A stretch of DNA of 64,000 nt, from contig OX579634.1 in NCBI GenBank assembly GCA_951230915.1, forward strand, positions 49,799,570 through 49,863,569. The letters are read 5' to 3'. The translations under genes and the position numbers were made by a program. Positions 1 through 12,362 of the stretch are shown here, one piece after another. The stretch is from Antitrichia curtipendula (Eukaryota; Streptophyta; Bryopsida; Hypnales; Leucodontaceae). The notes below the pieces were generated by a model. It was not told the DNA's origin, ran no database searches, and worked only from the letters and a program-made list of their open reading frames with translations. How positions within the stretch are numbered: the stretch's first letter is position 1; each line of letters begins with the position of its first letter.

Positions 1-1630
1 CAACCCACCAAACAAATCCAACCTCATGTTTACGGTGATGAAATTCGAGTAATAAACACATAATGCCCACCAAATATTTTCCTTGGCACTCCAAAAATTG
101 CAATTTTGCTTGGACAATGTTAGATGTACAACAATTCCACCAAACCCACTTTTTTTTTAATGTCAAGTAGTTCACTGGATCAGCAATGATAGAGATTCTT
201 TTTTTGCTTTGGACCACTACCACAAGAACCTTTTGCAATTGGTATTGTAATTAGTTGAACGGTAAATCAATGAGTGGGATGTATTGATCAGTGATCCCAA
301 AACCAATTTGTAGAATTTAGTGCAATATGCCACCTTTAAGACAAACAGGCATCAACTTTGATCAACTTTGACTACCTTGACAATAGTAATGAAAAAAATA
401 GAAAGGAAAAGGATTTTGCAAGGATTATTGGGAGTACCTGCTACCGATGGGTCAACCACAAGAATTGATTGTAACCCAACAGTGTCCCCAGCCTCTATTT
501 CCTCCGTACTGCTGGAGATGCTCGTCGCAGCTTTTATTGCGTCTTTTATTGCCTGGAGTCGCATGCCCCTCATGGTTCTGTATTTGTGTTTTGTCATGGC
601 GCTGAAATAGCGCAACGCAGGTTTCCCCCACCCTGGCAGTTGGCAGCGTCCATTGATTCTGCACCCTGCGTGCGACCTCCGTGCGTCCTCCGTGCGTCCT
701 CCGTGGGCTCTGGAGCAAACAGTCGGCAATAGAAATTCACATCTGTGAGGGTCTAATTTAGGTGGGGAATGGGGGAGGAGGAATCAGGCATTCATTCCTG
801 TGAGGGGGAGTTCGCTTTCTGCAACTTAAAATGAAGCTCTGGGAGATGGGGGACTCCGGCCAAATTTGAGATCTCTTTTTGTTTATATGCTATAAACGGA
901 AGGAATAAAGTTGAGTTCAGTTATGAGTGACAAGTTGGCGTGGCCAGGGCTCGATCACATGCCGTTTGGACTGGAACCCAGCTCTGACAGTATGGTACTC
1001 TTCCGTCCGGACTCCGGACGTGCCCACATTCTTCCTGCCCACATTGAATGCGACGCAAATTCCATGGATTGATTGATGCCCTGGAGCTCCTCTTCTCCGA
1101 AGTCGAAGTGGCTCTCAGTACTCTTCCAACCCTTCTTCCCCCACCATCTCTTTTGCCTGCGGTGAATTCATGCTCTTGAGACTTGAGTTCTATAATTTTC
1201 CCATGTTTCTGTTGAGACTGCTTTTCAGCGACAAGTTTGAATCGATGGAAGAAGGAAGTTTGAAGAAGGAGTGGGATCGGCGACGGAGATTCGGGGTTAC
1301 TGCGTACGTGGTGGTTTCAAGATGCAAGTTTGCGTGATGCACATATACACCGACCTCATCTTGATTTATTCACACGCAGCGGAGAAAGTATAGTGAATCA
1401 TGTCCCAGCCTCTCTCCCATGGTGTTAACTTGCCCAAACTGGCTTCATGCCAAGTGGGAGAAGAAAAGAGTGGGCAAGCATGAACTGAAGAAATCAATGC
1501 AGCAATAAATTCTTGCAAGAAGTGCGTGCTTGATGAAAGAGGACAAAGTGCCGAAATGACGCGACCGAAAGCTCTTGTTGGAAGGTTTTGGTGGAAACAG
1601 TGATGCGTGAATGGAGTTTAGGGTTGACAC
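1..1630. other. Intergenic spacer with a GC-richer island
   Basis: No convincing gene is seen. The part from about 620 to 1300 is richer in GC than its surroundings and contains a short direct repeat of the 11-mer CTCCGTGCGTC near 670-710. A 30-codon ORF opens at ATG 1245 and stops at 1337 (starts MEEGSLKKEWDRRRRFG). It is basic and arginine-rich, lies in the island, and could be a first exon or chance; no family is recognised and no downstream exon was found. Confidence 0.4.
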
Positions 1631-1796
1631 CATAACCAGTTGTTGACTTTTCAACACTAACATGGCACTGTCTTATTGGCCACCCATCACCCCTGTCATT
1701 ACAAGTTGCAACTCATAATTGGTTGTTGACTTTTCAACACTAACGTGACACCGTCCCATTCGCGACCCATCACCATTGCCATTATAAATTGCAACT
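1631..1796. repeat. Tandem duplication, two 83-bp units
   Basis: Units 1631-1713 and 1714-1796 align end to end; both contain GTTGTTGACTTTTCAACACT and end in TTGCAACTCAT. They differ by scattered substitutions, so the duplication is not recent. No coding content is seen. Confidence 0.85.
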
Positions 1797-1870
1797 CATA
1801 ACCTTCTTTCCTTTCAACTTGCTTCCTACCCCCTTGGATCATGAAGATCAAAGGTTGTGACTGGAAAATG

Positions 1871-1994
1871 TACAGCCGGTTATACAGGATAACCCATTCG
1901 CCGCTAGCGCAGCTCATCAGTTATCTAATACGTACAACCGGTTATGTACGATAACCTATTCATCGTTAGTGCGGCTCATCGATTATCTAATACA
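1871..1994. repeat. Tandem duplication, two 62-bp units
   Basis: Units 1871-1932 and 1933-1994 both run from TACARCCGGTTAT to TTATCTAATAC. This is a separate duplication about 75 bp downstream of the 83-bp pair. It may be a decayed small satellite or a duplicated end of an older insertion. Confidence 0.8.
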
Positions 1995-2125
1995 TAATCT
2001 AGAATAATAATAGCAGACTTTCTAGGCCAGGCCAGGAAACTAAATGAATCTTCTTCATTGGATTCATTATCTTTTTTTGTTTTGAATGAAGGATTGTAGC
2101 TTGGGCCTTTCTTGTTGCAGCATAA

Positions 2126-2562
2126 GAGCATCCCCACCATTTTTACCTTGTTAACTCTATTTGCATGAAGGGGGAGCAAAGATGGATAGAAAGAAATGAG
2201 AGGCTCCACCAATACTCTCCTATAAGTTGAAGGTTTCAAATAGTCCCCTATAAGTTGTAGGTTTCACTAAATTTACAAGTAGTAATAAGTCAAAAAGCAA
2301 CTACACAAACACAATAAGAACCATATATGCAAAAGGCAACAACACAATGACAAATTAGAGAAGCACAAATCAGACATTTCCAAAAAAATCATGTAGACAG
2401 ATTACCACACTCCAAGTTGGTATCTCTCCTTTCATCATATAGGGAATTGGATCTTGTCATCCCTATATATATTTAAGGATACATGCATCTAGGGGAGGGT
2501 ATTCTCTATCTAAGCAAATTTCATCTTAATAGGGATAGGGGAACCCCCTGGTGGGGATGCTC
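2126..2562. mobile_element. 437-bp inverted-repeat element (MITE-like)
   Basis: Termini are GAGCATCCCCACC at the left and GGTGGGGATGCTC at the right, a 13-bp perfect inverted repeat. The flanking trinucleotides are TAA (2123-2125) and TAG (2563-2565), compatible with a 3-bp TWA-type duplication that has one change. PIF/Harbinger-like elements make such duplications, but the superfamily is an inference. No transposase ORF is inside, so it would be non-autonomous. Confidence 0.65.
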
Positions 2563-2565
2563 TAG

Positions 2566-3997
2566 CAACCATGACCATTCTTGACCCCTCTCCAATCGTA
2601 GACCCTATTTTTGACCCATTTTCAACCTATTTATAATCCAATTAAAGTGAAGTCCACTCACCTTTTGAAATATTAATGAACTCTCATTTACTTGAATTCT
2701 TACTTTTTGAAGAGCAAATTTTGAACAAGTCTAGAGACATTTGTAGGTGCATGTCTATTACCTTTTTACTTCAAATATTAGTAGAATTTTTTTTAAATAA
2801 ATTATAAGATTTTTTTTAATGAGATTTTCTCCTAAGAAATAATCAACACAAATTAAAAAAATATGACTCTTGATAGCAAAAGGATGACAATTTCTTAAAG
2901 GATTGAGAATAGATCTAGTTACTCTAATAATTTTTGGTCAATGTGTTTTTCTTGTTTCAAAAGATTGAGTACCTTGAAACCTTTTTCTTATTGCATAATA
3001 CATAAGTTGTTGGTTGATTTTCTTTCAATCCACTTAGATTCAATCAAATCTTCTTCATTGGTTCTACTAATAGGTACATAGATAGATTTCTATTACCCCT
3101 TAAATGACAAGTTAGTCACTATGGAAATGATATATTTTGGTACCATGTGAATTATTCGTTTAAAAAAAATGCAAAAGCACTCATTGAAAGTCAAACTACT
3201 ATAGAAGACCTTCCTTTTCACACAAAATTTAGAGGATGAATAGTTGCACTCCTATCATATATAGAGAGATTCTTTATCATTCATTGGCCGAAAAATGTCC
3301 TCATCATCGTTTATGGATTAATCCTTAAATGCTTAGCTAAAGTCCCTTGGGCTTGGTTTTGAGATAATCATTGACAAAAAATGTTACTTGCATTTTTTTG
3401 GTATGTTTCAACCTGTTGAACCCAATTCAATAGTGAATATGGCTTGCCAAGCACCACATTTAGGTTGCAATGTGAAAGTGGTATTCACTATTCATTTGTG
3501 CATGCCCTATTGCACCAACTTTGGGCAAGCAACAAGATCCATACCCTACTTCAAGGAGATTTTTTATTCCCTTGATTGAACTACCCTCTAAAGAATCAAG
3601 AGAATGTTGTTGAAGGGTTAAAAATAAGGTTGACTAGACTTTGAAATCATGTTTCTTGGATCAAGCACATAACACAAAACATTGTTAACTAGCCTAAACC
3701 ATTCTTCCTTGGACACTGGAATAATCCCTCGTTCAATCTATAGTAGTGAATTCAATTTAATTTGTAAAAAATCATCGGTTGGTTAAGAAGTTGCAATAGT
3801 GAGGGCTCTTGCTTTATAGGAGAGCAGAAGCACCTCCAATGTTGCTTATAATGTTATGCATCACGTCAAGTGAAGATGAGAGTTCTTGTTCAAGCGGAGA
3901 TGAGTGCTCACCCAAGGTGCATAAGGACAGAAAAGGAATAAGAGAAGGGAGTCTAAGGATGAGAGCTTTGTGTGTTGATGAGGAGCTCCTCGACATA
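2566..3997. other. AT-rich intergenic spacer
   Basis: I see no gene, RNA gene or structured repeat here. ORFs are short and compositionally unremarkable. Confidence 0.5.
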
Positions 3998-4611
3998 TTA
4001 ACCCCTAAAGGACGTTGGGTGTTTGAACAGAGTCCTTGTTTTCTTGACTAGCTCTTGTAACAAGCATAATTCCTCATTAAATTTGTGTGGAATAATTTTG
4101 ATGATCGTCACTATTGAAATGAAACAAGATTTATTTAGCTTTCCTATAATAATAAAAAGATCAACAAATTGCACAATTTTTGAGAAAATGCCACCGTTGG
4201 CAAGATTGATGAAAGATGTTTGGTTAGCGAGTACTTTGTATATATGCTGAAATCAGAATATTGAAATCGGAATGCTCAAAAGTGCTCCCAAAATTTTGTT
4301 TGTTTCCCCCACATGTGCATTTCATCATAATATTGATGTGTAATTTTTTCCAAATCATTTTGAACTGTAGGAAAAAAAAGATATGAGAATGTGAAGTAAC
4401 GACCCACAATGCCTTTTCCATTCTCCAAAAATTCTCCAAAAATTGCACACTCAATCATTTCTCGATCGGATTGTACCAACGGATTCAACAAAGAAAATCA
4501 TCCATGATCTCTTCGTAGCTTACGGACTGTTAGTGAGGTTCACATATCATTTTTTTTTACAAATGTAGTTGTAGACGCCACGTGATGACCTTATGGTCCT
4601 TTAGGGGTTAA
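3998..4611. mobile_element. TTAA-flanked non-autonomous element, copy A
   Basis: Left end is TTAACCCCTAAAGGAC, right end GTCCTTTAGGGGTTAA. The terminal inverted repeat is about 12-13 bp, outside which both ends carry TTAA. The interior (tract TAGCTCTTGTAACAAGC near the left end) matches copy B at 40702-41312 at roughly 85% by eye over the compared left half, with near-equal length (614 against 611 bp). No transposase is encoded. TTAA target duplications with CCC-starting ends are the hallmark of piggyBac-type transposons; the superfamily is inferred from termini only. Confidence 0.75.
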
Positions 4612-6131
4612 CTAAATTGGCATTCTCTGAGCAGGTGGAATGTGCGCAGCCAGGATGTGAGAGTTTAGGTCAGAGCTGAGTCCAAGCCAAAACGGCATGT
4701 GAGGGAATGATCTATCTGGTTTTCTATTAATTGGAAAATCACAGATTATCTTCCCACCTGGCACTATTTAATTGAGGAATATTCACTGGAATGAATGAAT
4801 GAATGAATGGGAAATTGTATTTAGAGCTTGACAATATAAATATAAGTTATAAATATTTTTAGATGGGTTCATGAATATATTATGGGTCCATGAACTTGGC
4901 AAGCTGGATGGGTTGAATTGGGTGGTGTCTCAATGAATGTTCATGCAATCCCTCTGACATGTTTGCAAGTCCATCAAGGAAAAAATGGAAGGCAGGATTT
5001 AATTTAATTTGCGGAGCAAATGGTCAAAGTCAGAGAATATTTGGTTGCACATTAAAAAAAAAGAGTACAACCCGAAGCCAGGGGTGCATCAATGATTTGG
5101 ATGGTGTATGATGGAGGCGGTCAAATTTATTGGTCATCTAACTGTACCAATTGATCAATTATAGGAGTGAGTATTCGTTTATGGAATATGCCGGTGCGGG
5201 GTCAGGGAAAGCAGGCCGGACAAGTCCACCATTGTGAGAAAAAAAAATGGACAACACGCACACTCAGGAGAAGATGGATACCAAAGTCGCAGAGTGTTCT
5301 CAAACCAAACAAGGCTGACAAGGGAGCATTATTGAGAAGTTAAGGGACACTTTCCACCGAAAAGAGTGAGCTAGGCAAGAAATCCTCACTTGTGATTGGG
5401 CAAAAGGCCTAAATTTGTGCGATCAGACTCTAGGTGGAAAGCGTCCCTAAGATGGATGGAGCAAGAAAACTCAAGATAAGGGAAGAGCAGGAGGTTTGTA
5501 AAATGATCGTTTATCAGCTAGTTTGCAATTCGGGGGAATTGGGTCTTTTGAAATGTAATTTAATGAACTATTTGTAGAAAGATAAAGGAGGTTGGCATCT
5601 AACCCAAGTGGTTTCATATTTTTTGGACCTTTGTGGAATCGGTTATGAATTTTGAAGTATATATATAATCATGTAGGGCATAGGGCACTGAAAGCATCCA
5701 CCTTTTCTATGTTCATTGTTGATAAATTGATGAAAGCAATTGGTACATTGAAAGAAGCAATGTGTACTTGTGTATTAGAGAACACTTTTAGAACACTTTT
5801 TTTAATCTCAAGGGCAACGTAGGTTAGGCACATTTAATTAGGCCCCCATGGAAAAGCCCCCCGCCCCCCTCCCCCAGGTTACCCCTTTTTCCATTTTTTG
5901 GAGAGATTAGAACTTATAATTACTACCAATGATAAAATATAAAAATTAGAATTTGCATTTGAAATCAAAGATTCCAAATTAGCTAGACTAGGTCAAAGCC
6001 GCACAAAATCAATCCACAAAACAAATCAATTTATACTTATCCCTTACAGAACTTGGCTGAGGCAATGAAGGAGGTAGCTGCTACATTCTTTTCAAATATA
6101 ATTTCTTAGTAAAGAAGGATTGACATATATT
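4612..6131. other. Intergenic spacer with minor repeats
   Basis: It holds a five-unit GAAT microsatellite at 4789-4808. The stretch at about 5530-5690 is shared, diverged, with 53890-54020 (common tract GTTTCATATTTTTTGGA); both are probably pieces of one unclassified dispersed repeat. No gene is seen. Confidence 0.5.
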
Positions 6132-7674
6132 TTAATCCTAAAGGTTCAAAGTCCTATAATGCTTTTTTTTGGGGTGGGGGTGGGGTGGAGCAAGTTCCCA
6201 TTGAGTCAAATTTTATTTCATTATTTGAAGCTTTATGGAAGGAAAGGGAATTTATTAGCTTTGGGGGAATATTATTTTTATTTTTATTCAAATGCGTGGT
6301 ACAAAAAATTATTGACCCTCATAAGCACAAAATGCTCAAAAAAAATGCAAAAAATGCAAAATCAATTTTTAAAATTTTTACCACTTGTAGAATATATTTA
6401 TATCTATATAAAAAGACTTTTGTTCATACCATTTGAATCAGTGATGTAAGAATCATGAAGAGTCTTATTTTATAAGCAATCATGGCATCTTCCTAAAAAA
6501 CTTACAAATTGGATTTATTTTAAAACTTAATTTTTACAATTTTTCAAAATAGAAAGGTTTAGATGGTTTAGATTATTTGCTAAAACAAACTCACCACAAA
6601 AAATGATATGTCTCAATTCCATTTCAAAACTATTAAGCATTTAATTTTTTGTCCCATTTGGTATCTACTTCTACTAAAAAATTTGTTAAGGAATGAAAAC
6701 CAATTATAATTTTTGAAATTTATTTTCTATACTTTTATTTTAATTTTCTATCCATAGAAAGTTATACCTTGGGGGCTCACTTAATGTATTTTTTGGACAT
6801 CGAGTGTGAACAAAATCTTTTATCCCCTATCTTATATGGTAAAAAATCATTTAAATAGTTTGAAAAAATTATAGCACATTAAATACGTTAGAAGTTTTGG
6901 TTGTGAATTTTTTATTTTCTTTTAATTTGAAATAATTATTTACAAATTTTGTAAGAAAATAAATACATTGTATAGTAGGAAAAAAAAATTTGACTGCCTA
7001 TTTTATATGGTAAATAATATTTTTTAAATCATTGTTAAATTAAAAAAAAATAAAGGCTTGGTTAAATTTTATGCATATCAAAGTTGGATACAATTGTCAT
7101 TCAAATGCAGTCTTGATAAATATTTTAAGACAATGAAAATACAACCATTTTAGTGCAATCTTCAATTGTGCATTTGGATATCTTATTGAATTCAATTGAA
7201 TCCAAATTTTTTCACATAAAAGATATATTGATTATGTAACAACATCCAAAATTTTGGAGATAAATCTAAATTTATTAAAAAATATATAGGGATAGAAAAT
7301 TTACTTGATAGCACGTGATGTCCAAAGAATACATTGAGTGACCCCCCCCTGCCCCCCTAGTTATACCTTAAAATTTATGGTGCAAAAAATTTAAGTAAAG
7401 AGGATTTAAATATTGAACCTCTTACATGGCAAGGTACAAAAGAATATATACTTTTTGCTATGAGTACCAATATCTTACAATTCTATTTCATTGGTCAAAA
7501 TTTTAAAAAAAAGTTCTCTTACATTCTCATGGAATTCTACTATAACTCTATAAGATCATAATGTAGAATAAGTATATAAAATAAATAATTTTTTTTCATC
7601 ATAGCTTTTTGCACTAGAAATGGCAATTTAGAATGTTTTAGAGAGGAACATAATCATGTAACTTTAGGCTATAA
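6132..7674. mobile_element. TTAA-flanked element, copy I, decayed and interrupted
   Basis: The left end TTAATCCTAAAGG and right end CTTTAGGCTATAA are degenerate versions of the family termini. The subterminal right-end sequence (CACTAGAAATGGCAATTT) matches the right end of copy F. Subtracting the 588-bp insertion and its 11-bp duplication leaves about 944 bp, close to copy E (923 bp). This copy is older than the insertion it hosts. Confidence 0.55.
6771..7358. mobile_element. Mutator-like MITE with 11-bp target duplication
   Basis: The element is flanked by identical AGTTATACCTT at 6760-6770 and 7359-7369. Its ends form an inverted repeat: left GGGGGCTCACTTAATGTATT, and the complement of the right end reads GGGGTCACTCAATGTATT, continuing through TTGGACATC. 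G-starting ends and a 9-11 bp duplication are typical of Mutator-like elements. There is no transposase ORF, so it is non-autonomous. The right end has extra C-rich sequence, making the ends asymmetric. Confidence 0.75.
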
Positions 7675-9489
7675 GTAGAAACATTTCATAATTTTTTGCT
7701 TTCTCCATAATAAAATAATTTTAATAATTTTTTTCAAAAAAGGTTGACATTTGTTAATTTCCACCAACCATGACCCCATTAGCTACACTATATTATGACA
7801 TGGAATGTACGCTTAAATCCTACAATATTAGCAATTACATTCACTGTTAATTATAATTTTATCATGTCAAGTCCATAAACTAAATCAAATTTATTAATGA
7901 ATTATTTAATTGTACTTTCAATTGTAATTCGAATGTTTCATAAATTGCGGCTACTGAAACTATATGTCATAGAATCCTTATGAATCATGATGATCCTTGG
8001 GCCAATGTTATGATTGTTATTATAAAGTATTAATAAAACTATATTTAATGTAATATAAATCAATTTTGAAAAAAAGTATACAATTATGTAGACTCTAGTG
8101 CAAGATCTCAAATGGATGGATAATTATGTCAATCCCAAAGAAAACTTTTTAAATGCAACATCGTTTGTCTTTTTTAGAGTTTTTCATTTAAAAGAATCTA
8201 AATCTGAAGAAGAATCTACATCCAAATCACTTATATTAATCCCTAAATGCTCAACCATCTATTGGGTGCCCACTATAAATTGTATAGATAATGGACAGAG
8301 AGAGAATACTTCACTACGTGGTTCCATTTGTGGGGTGCCAATCAGATTTGCAATTTGAGTCAATCAAAGTCAAATGGAGCCAATAGGAGAATGTGTCATA
8401 CCAGGGTGACATAGACATGACATGGAAATCTAGCACTTTGGAATTTAAAATCACTAGTGCTTCTTTTATTGACTTATTCTTATTTTGTCCTTGGTCACCT
8501 TCTCCATTTATCTTCTAGCTTTCTTGTTGGAGATGTCTATATTGGCATTCATATTCTATTACAACTCACAAGGTTTTCATCTTGACTTTTTTGGAAAAGA
8601 ACACAAAAGAGATTCCAATTGCTTGACGATACTGTGCATTTGCATTGAGTATGTTTTTTATTCTGGCATTGACACATTATTTGTTTTCACCATGTAGGCG
8701 CTAGTTTTTTTGGTTTTAATTTCTAGAATTAGGAAGTTGAGTCATTTTGGAGCAAATTGTTGCACATCTATAATTTTGTCTAAGATTAAAAATTGTTGTG
8801 AAGCTTTTGAGATTCCGTCTTTTGATTTGCAAGTTGGAATAGTTGCGCATGATTTTGTTTCTAATGCTATGAGTGAAGTTCTTTTTGGATTGAAATAACT
8901 CATTCTTAGAGTCTTGGCCTTATTCTAAATGCCAACCTTGCCCTACTGTAAGTCTCTTTCTCCATCATTCACTCTATAGTTCAAAGAATGAAGTATTTTG
9001 TTGTCTTAGAGTCATATCCATGTTCCTAATGATGCCCTATGAGAAGTCGCCCTACTAGAAGTTGCCTTCTTTAGAAATTTCAAGTGGCATAAAACATGAA
9101 ATATTTTGTTTTCTTTGAGTCACCTATACATGCAACCTATTTGCATACATCTTTCCACATGAATTTGCCTCTTTAAAAATTTGAATACTTATTGAGGTAA
9201 TGGATAAGTATTAGTAGGACTTGCAAGGCTACAAAGGTCAAATACCAAAGATTTTTGAGGTTGACTTTGGGATAACTATGAGTCTAACAAAAATGCATTA
9301 AAAATATTGTAAATGTTTAAACGTGACTATGGGTAGGGTGAATGGATAAATACTTGAAAGGTGGAAATCAATACCAAAGGATTTTTGAGGAATTATATTT
9401 GAAATTATTAATCCAATTTTATAATAAATTTACAACTTAAAAAAATTAAAATGATAATATTAAACTAATTGACTTACTAAATCTATTGG
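7675..9489. other. AT-rich intergenic spacer
   Basis: No gene is recognised. Near 9181-9400 a phrase of about 100 bp is locally repeated (CAATACCAAAGGATTTTTGAGG and a variant), suggesting an old local duplication. Several ORFs of 60-90 codons have no recognisable family. Confidence 0.4.
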
Positions 9490-10062
9490 TTATCCTATAG
9501 TTTGGTGAACAATTAAAATGTAGTAGTATAGACTACTTCATTTTCATTTATGAATAATTGAATTGAGAATATAGGAAAAATAGAAGTTAAAAAAATAATG
9601 TGATTTTCATTCTTTAATAAATTTTTAAGTAAAAGAAAGTACATCATATGTGAGAGAGAAACTAAATCATTAATAACTCTAAGATGAAATTAAACACACT
9701 AATTCCAAGAGTGAGATTGTTCTAATAATCAAAGTCAACCTTGTGGAACTTTTTGTTTCGAATAAAATATGAAAATGGAGTTCAAAAACAAATCCTACAT
9801 TGTTATTTTTTCAAATTTTTTTTATGATTTCCCGCAAAACAAGATGCTCCAAAAATTTCACATCGCAAAATAATCCAAATCAATTGTATTATAACTTTTG
9901 CTCCCGAGCACCAATTGAAATAAAAATTATATTCCCACAAAGCTAATGATTTTTTCTATATTACGAGAAAGTTTCAAAAAATATTACAAAAAATTGAACT
10001 TATAGCAACGTATCCAAAATCCATTTTGTCCCTTGAGGTGACACTAGGACTTTAGAGGCTAA
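9490..10062. mobile_element. TTAA-type element, copy H, partial and decayed
   Basis: Sequence is collinear with the interior of copy E (33176-34098), for example the tract TAACTCTAAGATGAAATT. It ends in a degenerate terminus GGACTTTAGAGGCTAAG at about 10047-10063. The left end could not be located and is probably lost or too diverged. Orientation matches copies C and E. Confidence 0.55.
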
Positions 10063-10255
10063 GTTCTAAAGCTATTTTTCCTCAAAAAACACTCTAAATT
10101 GCTACTTCTATTGTATTTGCCTTAGAAAAAAAATTTAGAATCTAATAGTAAGATCTAATAGTACACTTGTTTGAGATCACATGGTTAGATTTTTTAATTA
10201 TTTGATCATATAGATTGACAGATATTAGCATTCAAAGTAAAAGAATAAGTGTTCT
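10059..10255. mobile_element. TTAA-type element fragment, copy J, head-to-tail with H
   Basis: Immediately after the right end of copy H the sequence restarts with a left-end-like segment (CTCAAAAAACACTCTAAATT). It continues to AGATATTAGCATTCAAAG, as in the left part of copy C. Only about 200 bp can be recognised, with no right terminus. Two copies therefore share, or once shared, one TTAA junction. Confidence 0.45.
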
Positions 10256-10326
10256 TAGACCCTACTTGAGAATTTAAGATGGTGTAGTATAACTTTCCAT
10301 TAAAACTAGGAGTTTAAATCATATAG

Positions 10327-10514
10327 ATGGAAAATTTCATTAAAATGGTGCCCATCCACAATTTTGGTACTTTTTATAGTTCAGATAAGGCGGTTTTAAA
10401 TATAAATTAATCTAGATGTTTGAAATCTATATCTGTTGAAGATGGTACTTTTACGGTTCATGCCGAGTGGTCTGAAAATGATGTATGGAATATGCCATTT
10501 TAATGAAATTTCCT
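10327..10514. mobile_element. 188-bp MITE, family GGAATTTCATTAAAATGG, copy 1
   Basis: The ends are inverted: left GGAAAATTTCATTAAAATGG, right CCATTTTAATGAAATTTCC. A 6-bp direct repeat ATATAG flanks it (10321-10326 and 10515-10520). Related copies lie at 54585-54697 and 57047-57274. No coding capacity; superfamily not identified. Confidence 0.7.
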
Positions 10515-10739
10515 ATATAGTCTAAAAGGATTCAAAATTTTATTTAATAAAATATATGTAGTAAAAACATTATTCTAGAGTCTTAATTTTTAGTATTAAA
10601 ATTTATATTTGTATTATAATAATCTAAAGGCACAACCATTAGTATGTCACTTCATAATCAAAAGGTCTAAATTTTGTACATTTTAGTATTGAGACGACAA
10701 TTCATTATGAACATGAAGAAAAATGTTCCAAGAGTGTTA

Positions 10740-11033
10740 TGTTACGAACAAGTTGTAACAACGGGACTTTGTGACGGTTACGACGGTTAGGACTTGTGAG
10801 CCTTCTCCTTCCTTTAAGAACTACGGAGGGGGTGTTGTCCCTCATGCGTTATTTTGTTAATATAAAACAACATGGTTTCAATGCAATGTATGTGCACCCA
10901 TGATTATTATTTGTGAGCGAGTAATTGAGATCTCTCATGTTTATATTTAGGATCCATGCATGAATTCGGATTATGGGTTGTCCAACAATTTGGTTAAATG
11001 GAGCAGTAACCAGGAAACTAGCAGTCCGTGACA
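10740..11033 (+). repeat. Left LTR of the gypsy element
   Basis: It starts TGTTACGAACAAG, ends GTCCGTGACA, and matches 18319-18612 throughout. A TATA box, TATAAAA, lies at 10861-10867. The LTR is short for a chromovirus but complete. Confidence 0.92.
10861..10867 (+). promoter_or_regulatory. LTR TATA box
   Basis: TATAAAA sits about 120 bases into the left LTR, an appropriate place for the U3 promoter. The equivalent site in the right LTR reads TATAAGA (from 18440), so that copy of the box is weakened. Confidence 0.5.
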
Positions 11034-11154
11034 TAATAACGCATCCTTGATTGGTTTCCGCTCCACTTCTGATTCTTGAGGATTCTGGAGATTGAGTGAG
11101 ATGAGTTGAGGAGATTGAGTGAGATGAGCTGAGGAGATGTACACCATTGAAGAT

Positions 11155-12362
11155 ATGGCAGAAGACTTGCCACCGAATCACAAGCAAACAACTCAAGCTG
11201 GCTTTCGTTGCAGGTGGTCCTTGGGATTTGAGTGGCTTCAAAATTGGTTGAGGTCTTGAGGTTGACGCCTTGCGATGGAGCAACAATAGCCAGAGGGGGA
11301 GCCAGGCAATATTGCGGCACCAGAAGGGGTCGGGTCGGAGTGGGCGGCCTTCATTCAGCAACAGGTTCAAACAGTAATGCAAGCTGCGATTCCGCATCTC
11401 GTCCAACAAATTACCGAGCAGGTATGAGTGGGACCACAAAAAATTCCCCTCCAATTTCCGGCATGGAAAATGATTGGATGCATCGAGAGGTAGAGCTTGA
11501 TAATGAAACATGGTACTGGAGTAAAAAATCTAAAGTGGCCGATCTGGAACGATTTTCGGGAAAAAAGGGCAACAAGGTGTACCGTTGGCTTGCACAATTG
11601 AGTTTGGTGTTCCGCGGTAAGCCACGAATTTATAACTCTGATGCAGACAAAGTAGCCTATGCATTATCCTACATGACTGGGGCTGCACAAAATTGGGCAA
11701 TGCCTCTCCTCCAAGCCCTTGATGAAGGACATGAGCATGAATTATTAGGGGATTATGACGCTTTCTGAGAGACCGTTATTGGTGTTTATGGCAATCTTGA
11801 CCGCAGAGGGAACACCGAGGATCGCCTGGGAAGACTTCGACAAACAGGTTCAGTGGCAGCGTATATTTCCACATTTAATGAGTATGTCGCCCAAGTTGAT
11901 TGGAATGAGTCCAGTCTCATGGCACGATTTCGTGGTGGCCTCAAGGATGACATTTTAGACTCGGTGGCCACTGCGGAGACTCAACCACGTTGACTTCAAG
12001 ACTGGATGGCAATGGCTTCACGAATAGATGAAAGATTGTGGGATAGGCGTCAAAATCGTCAATTGCAATCAAAATTTTCTAATGTCAAGGTCTCAACTAA
12101 CTCATCCCGTGATTTACTTGGGAAGGTTCAAGTTAATTCAGGAACCTCTGGGCCTGTTCCCATGGAGCTTGGGGCGGTTTGTACAACCACGGCATTAGCT
12201 AAAACGGTTGGAGAGAGACTTGAGTACCAATGCCAAGGCCATTGTTGGGGTTGTGGGAAATTAGGTCATGTGAGGGTGAAATGTCCCACAAACCCCTCCA
12301 AGTCCCTCTCAATTGCAGCTGTGGAGTTCACACCCTCGGGAAAAGGCGGGGCCCGAGACTAA
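11155..12362 (+). pseudogene. Degenerate gag with CCHC zinc knuckle
   Basis: Gag-like sequence is readable but broken. A glutamine-rich N-terminal segment (AAFIQQQVQTVMQAAIP) is in one frame around 11314-11420. The capsid-like part (KVYRWLAQLSLVF, then SYMTGAAQNWA) is in another frame from about 11520. In-frame stops interrupt it at about 11766 and 11991. The nucleocapsid knuckle CWGCGKLGHVRVKC fits CX2CX4HX4C near 12245-12290. Capsid packages the RNA and the knuckle binds it in functional relatives. The upstream ATG at 11155 starts a frame that hits stops within 40 codons. This gag cannot make a full protein. Confidence 0.85.

Noticed and set aside
10849..11511. 220-codon minus-strand ORF
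   Set aside because: It lies antisense across the left LTR and gag of the gypsy element and matches no family; it is a shadow frame.
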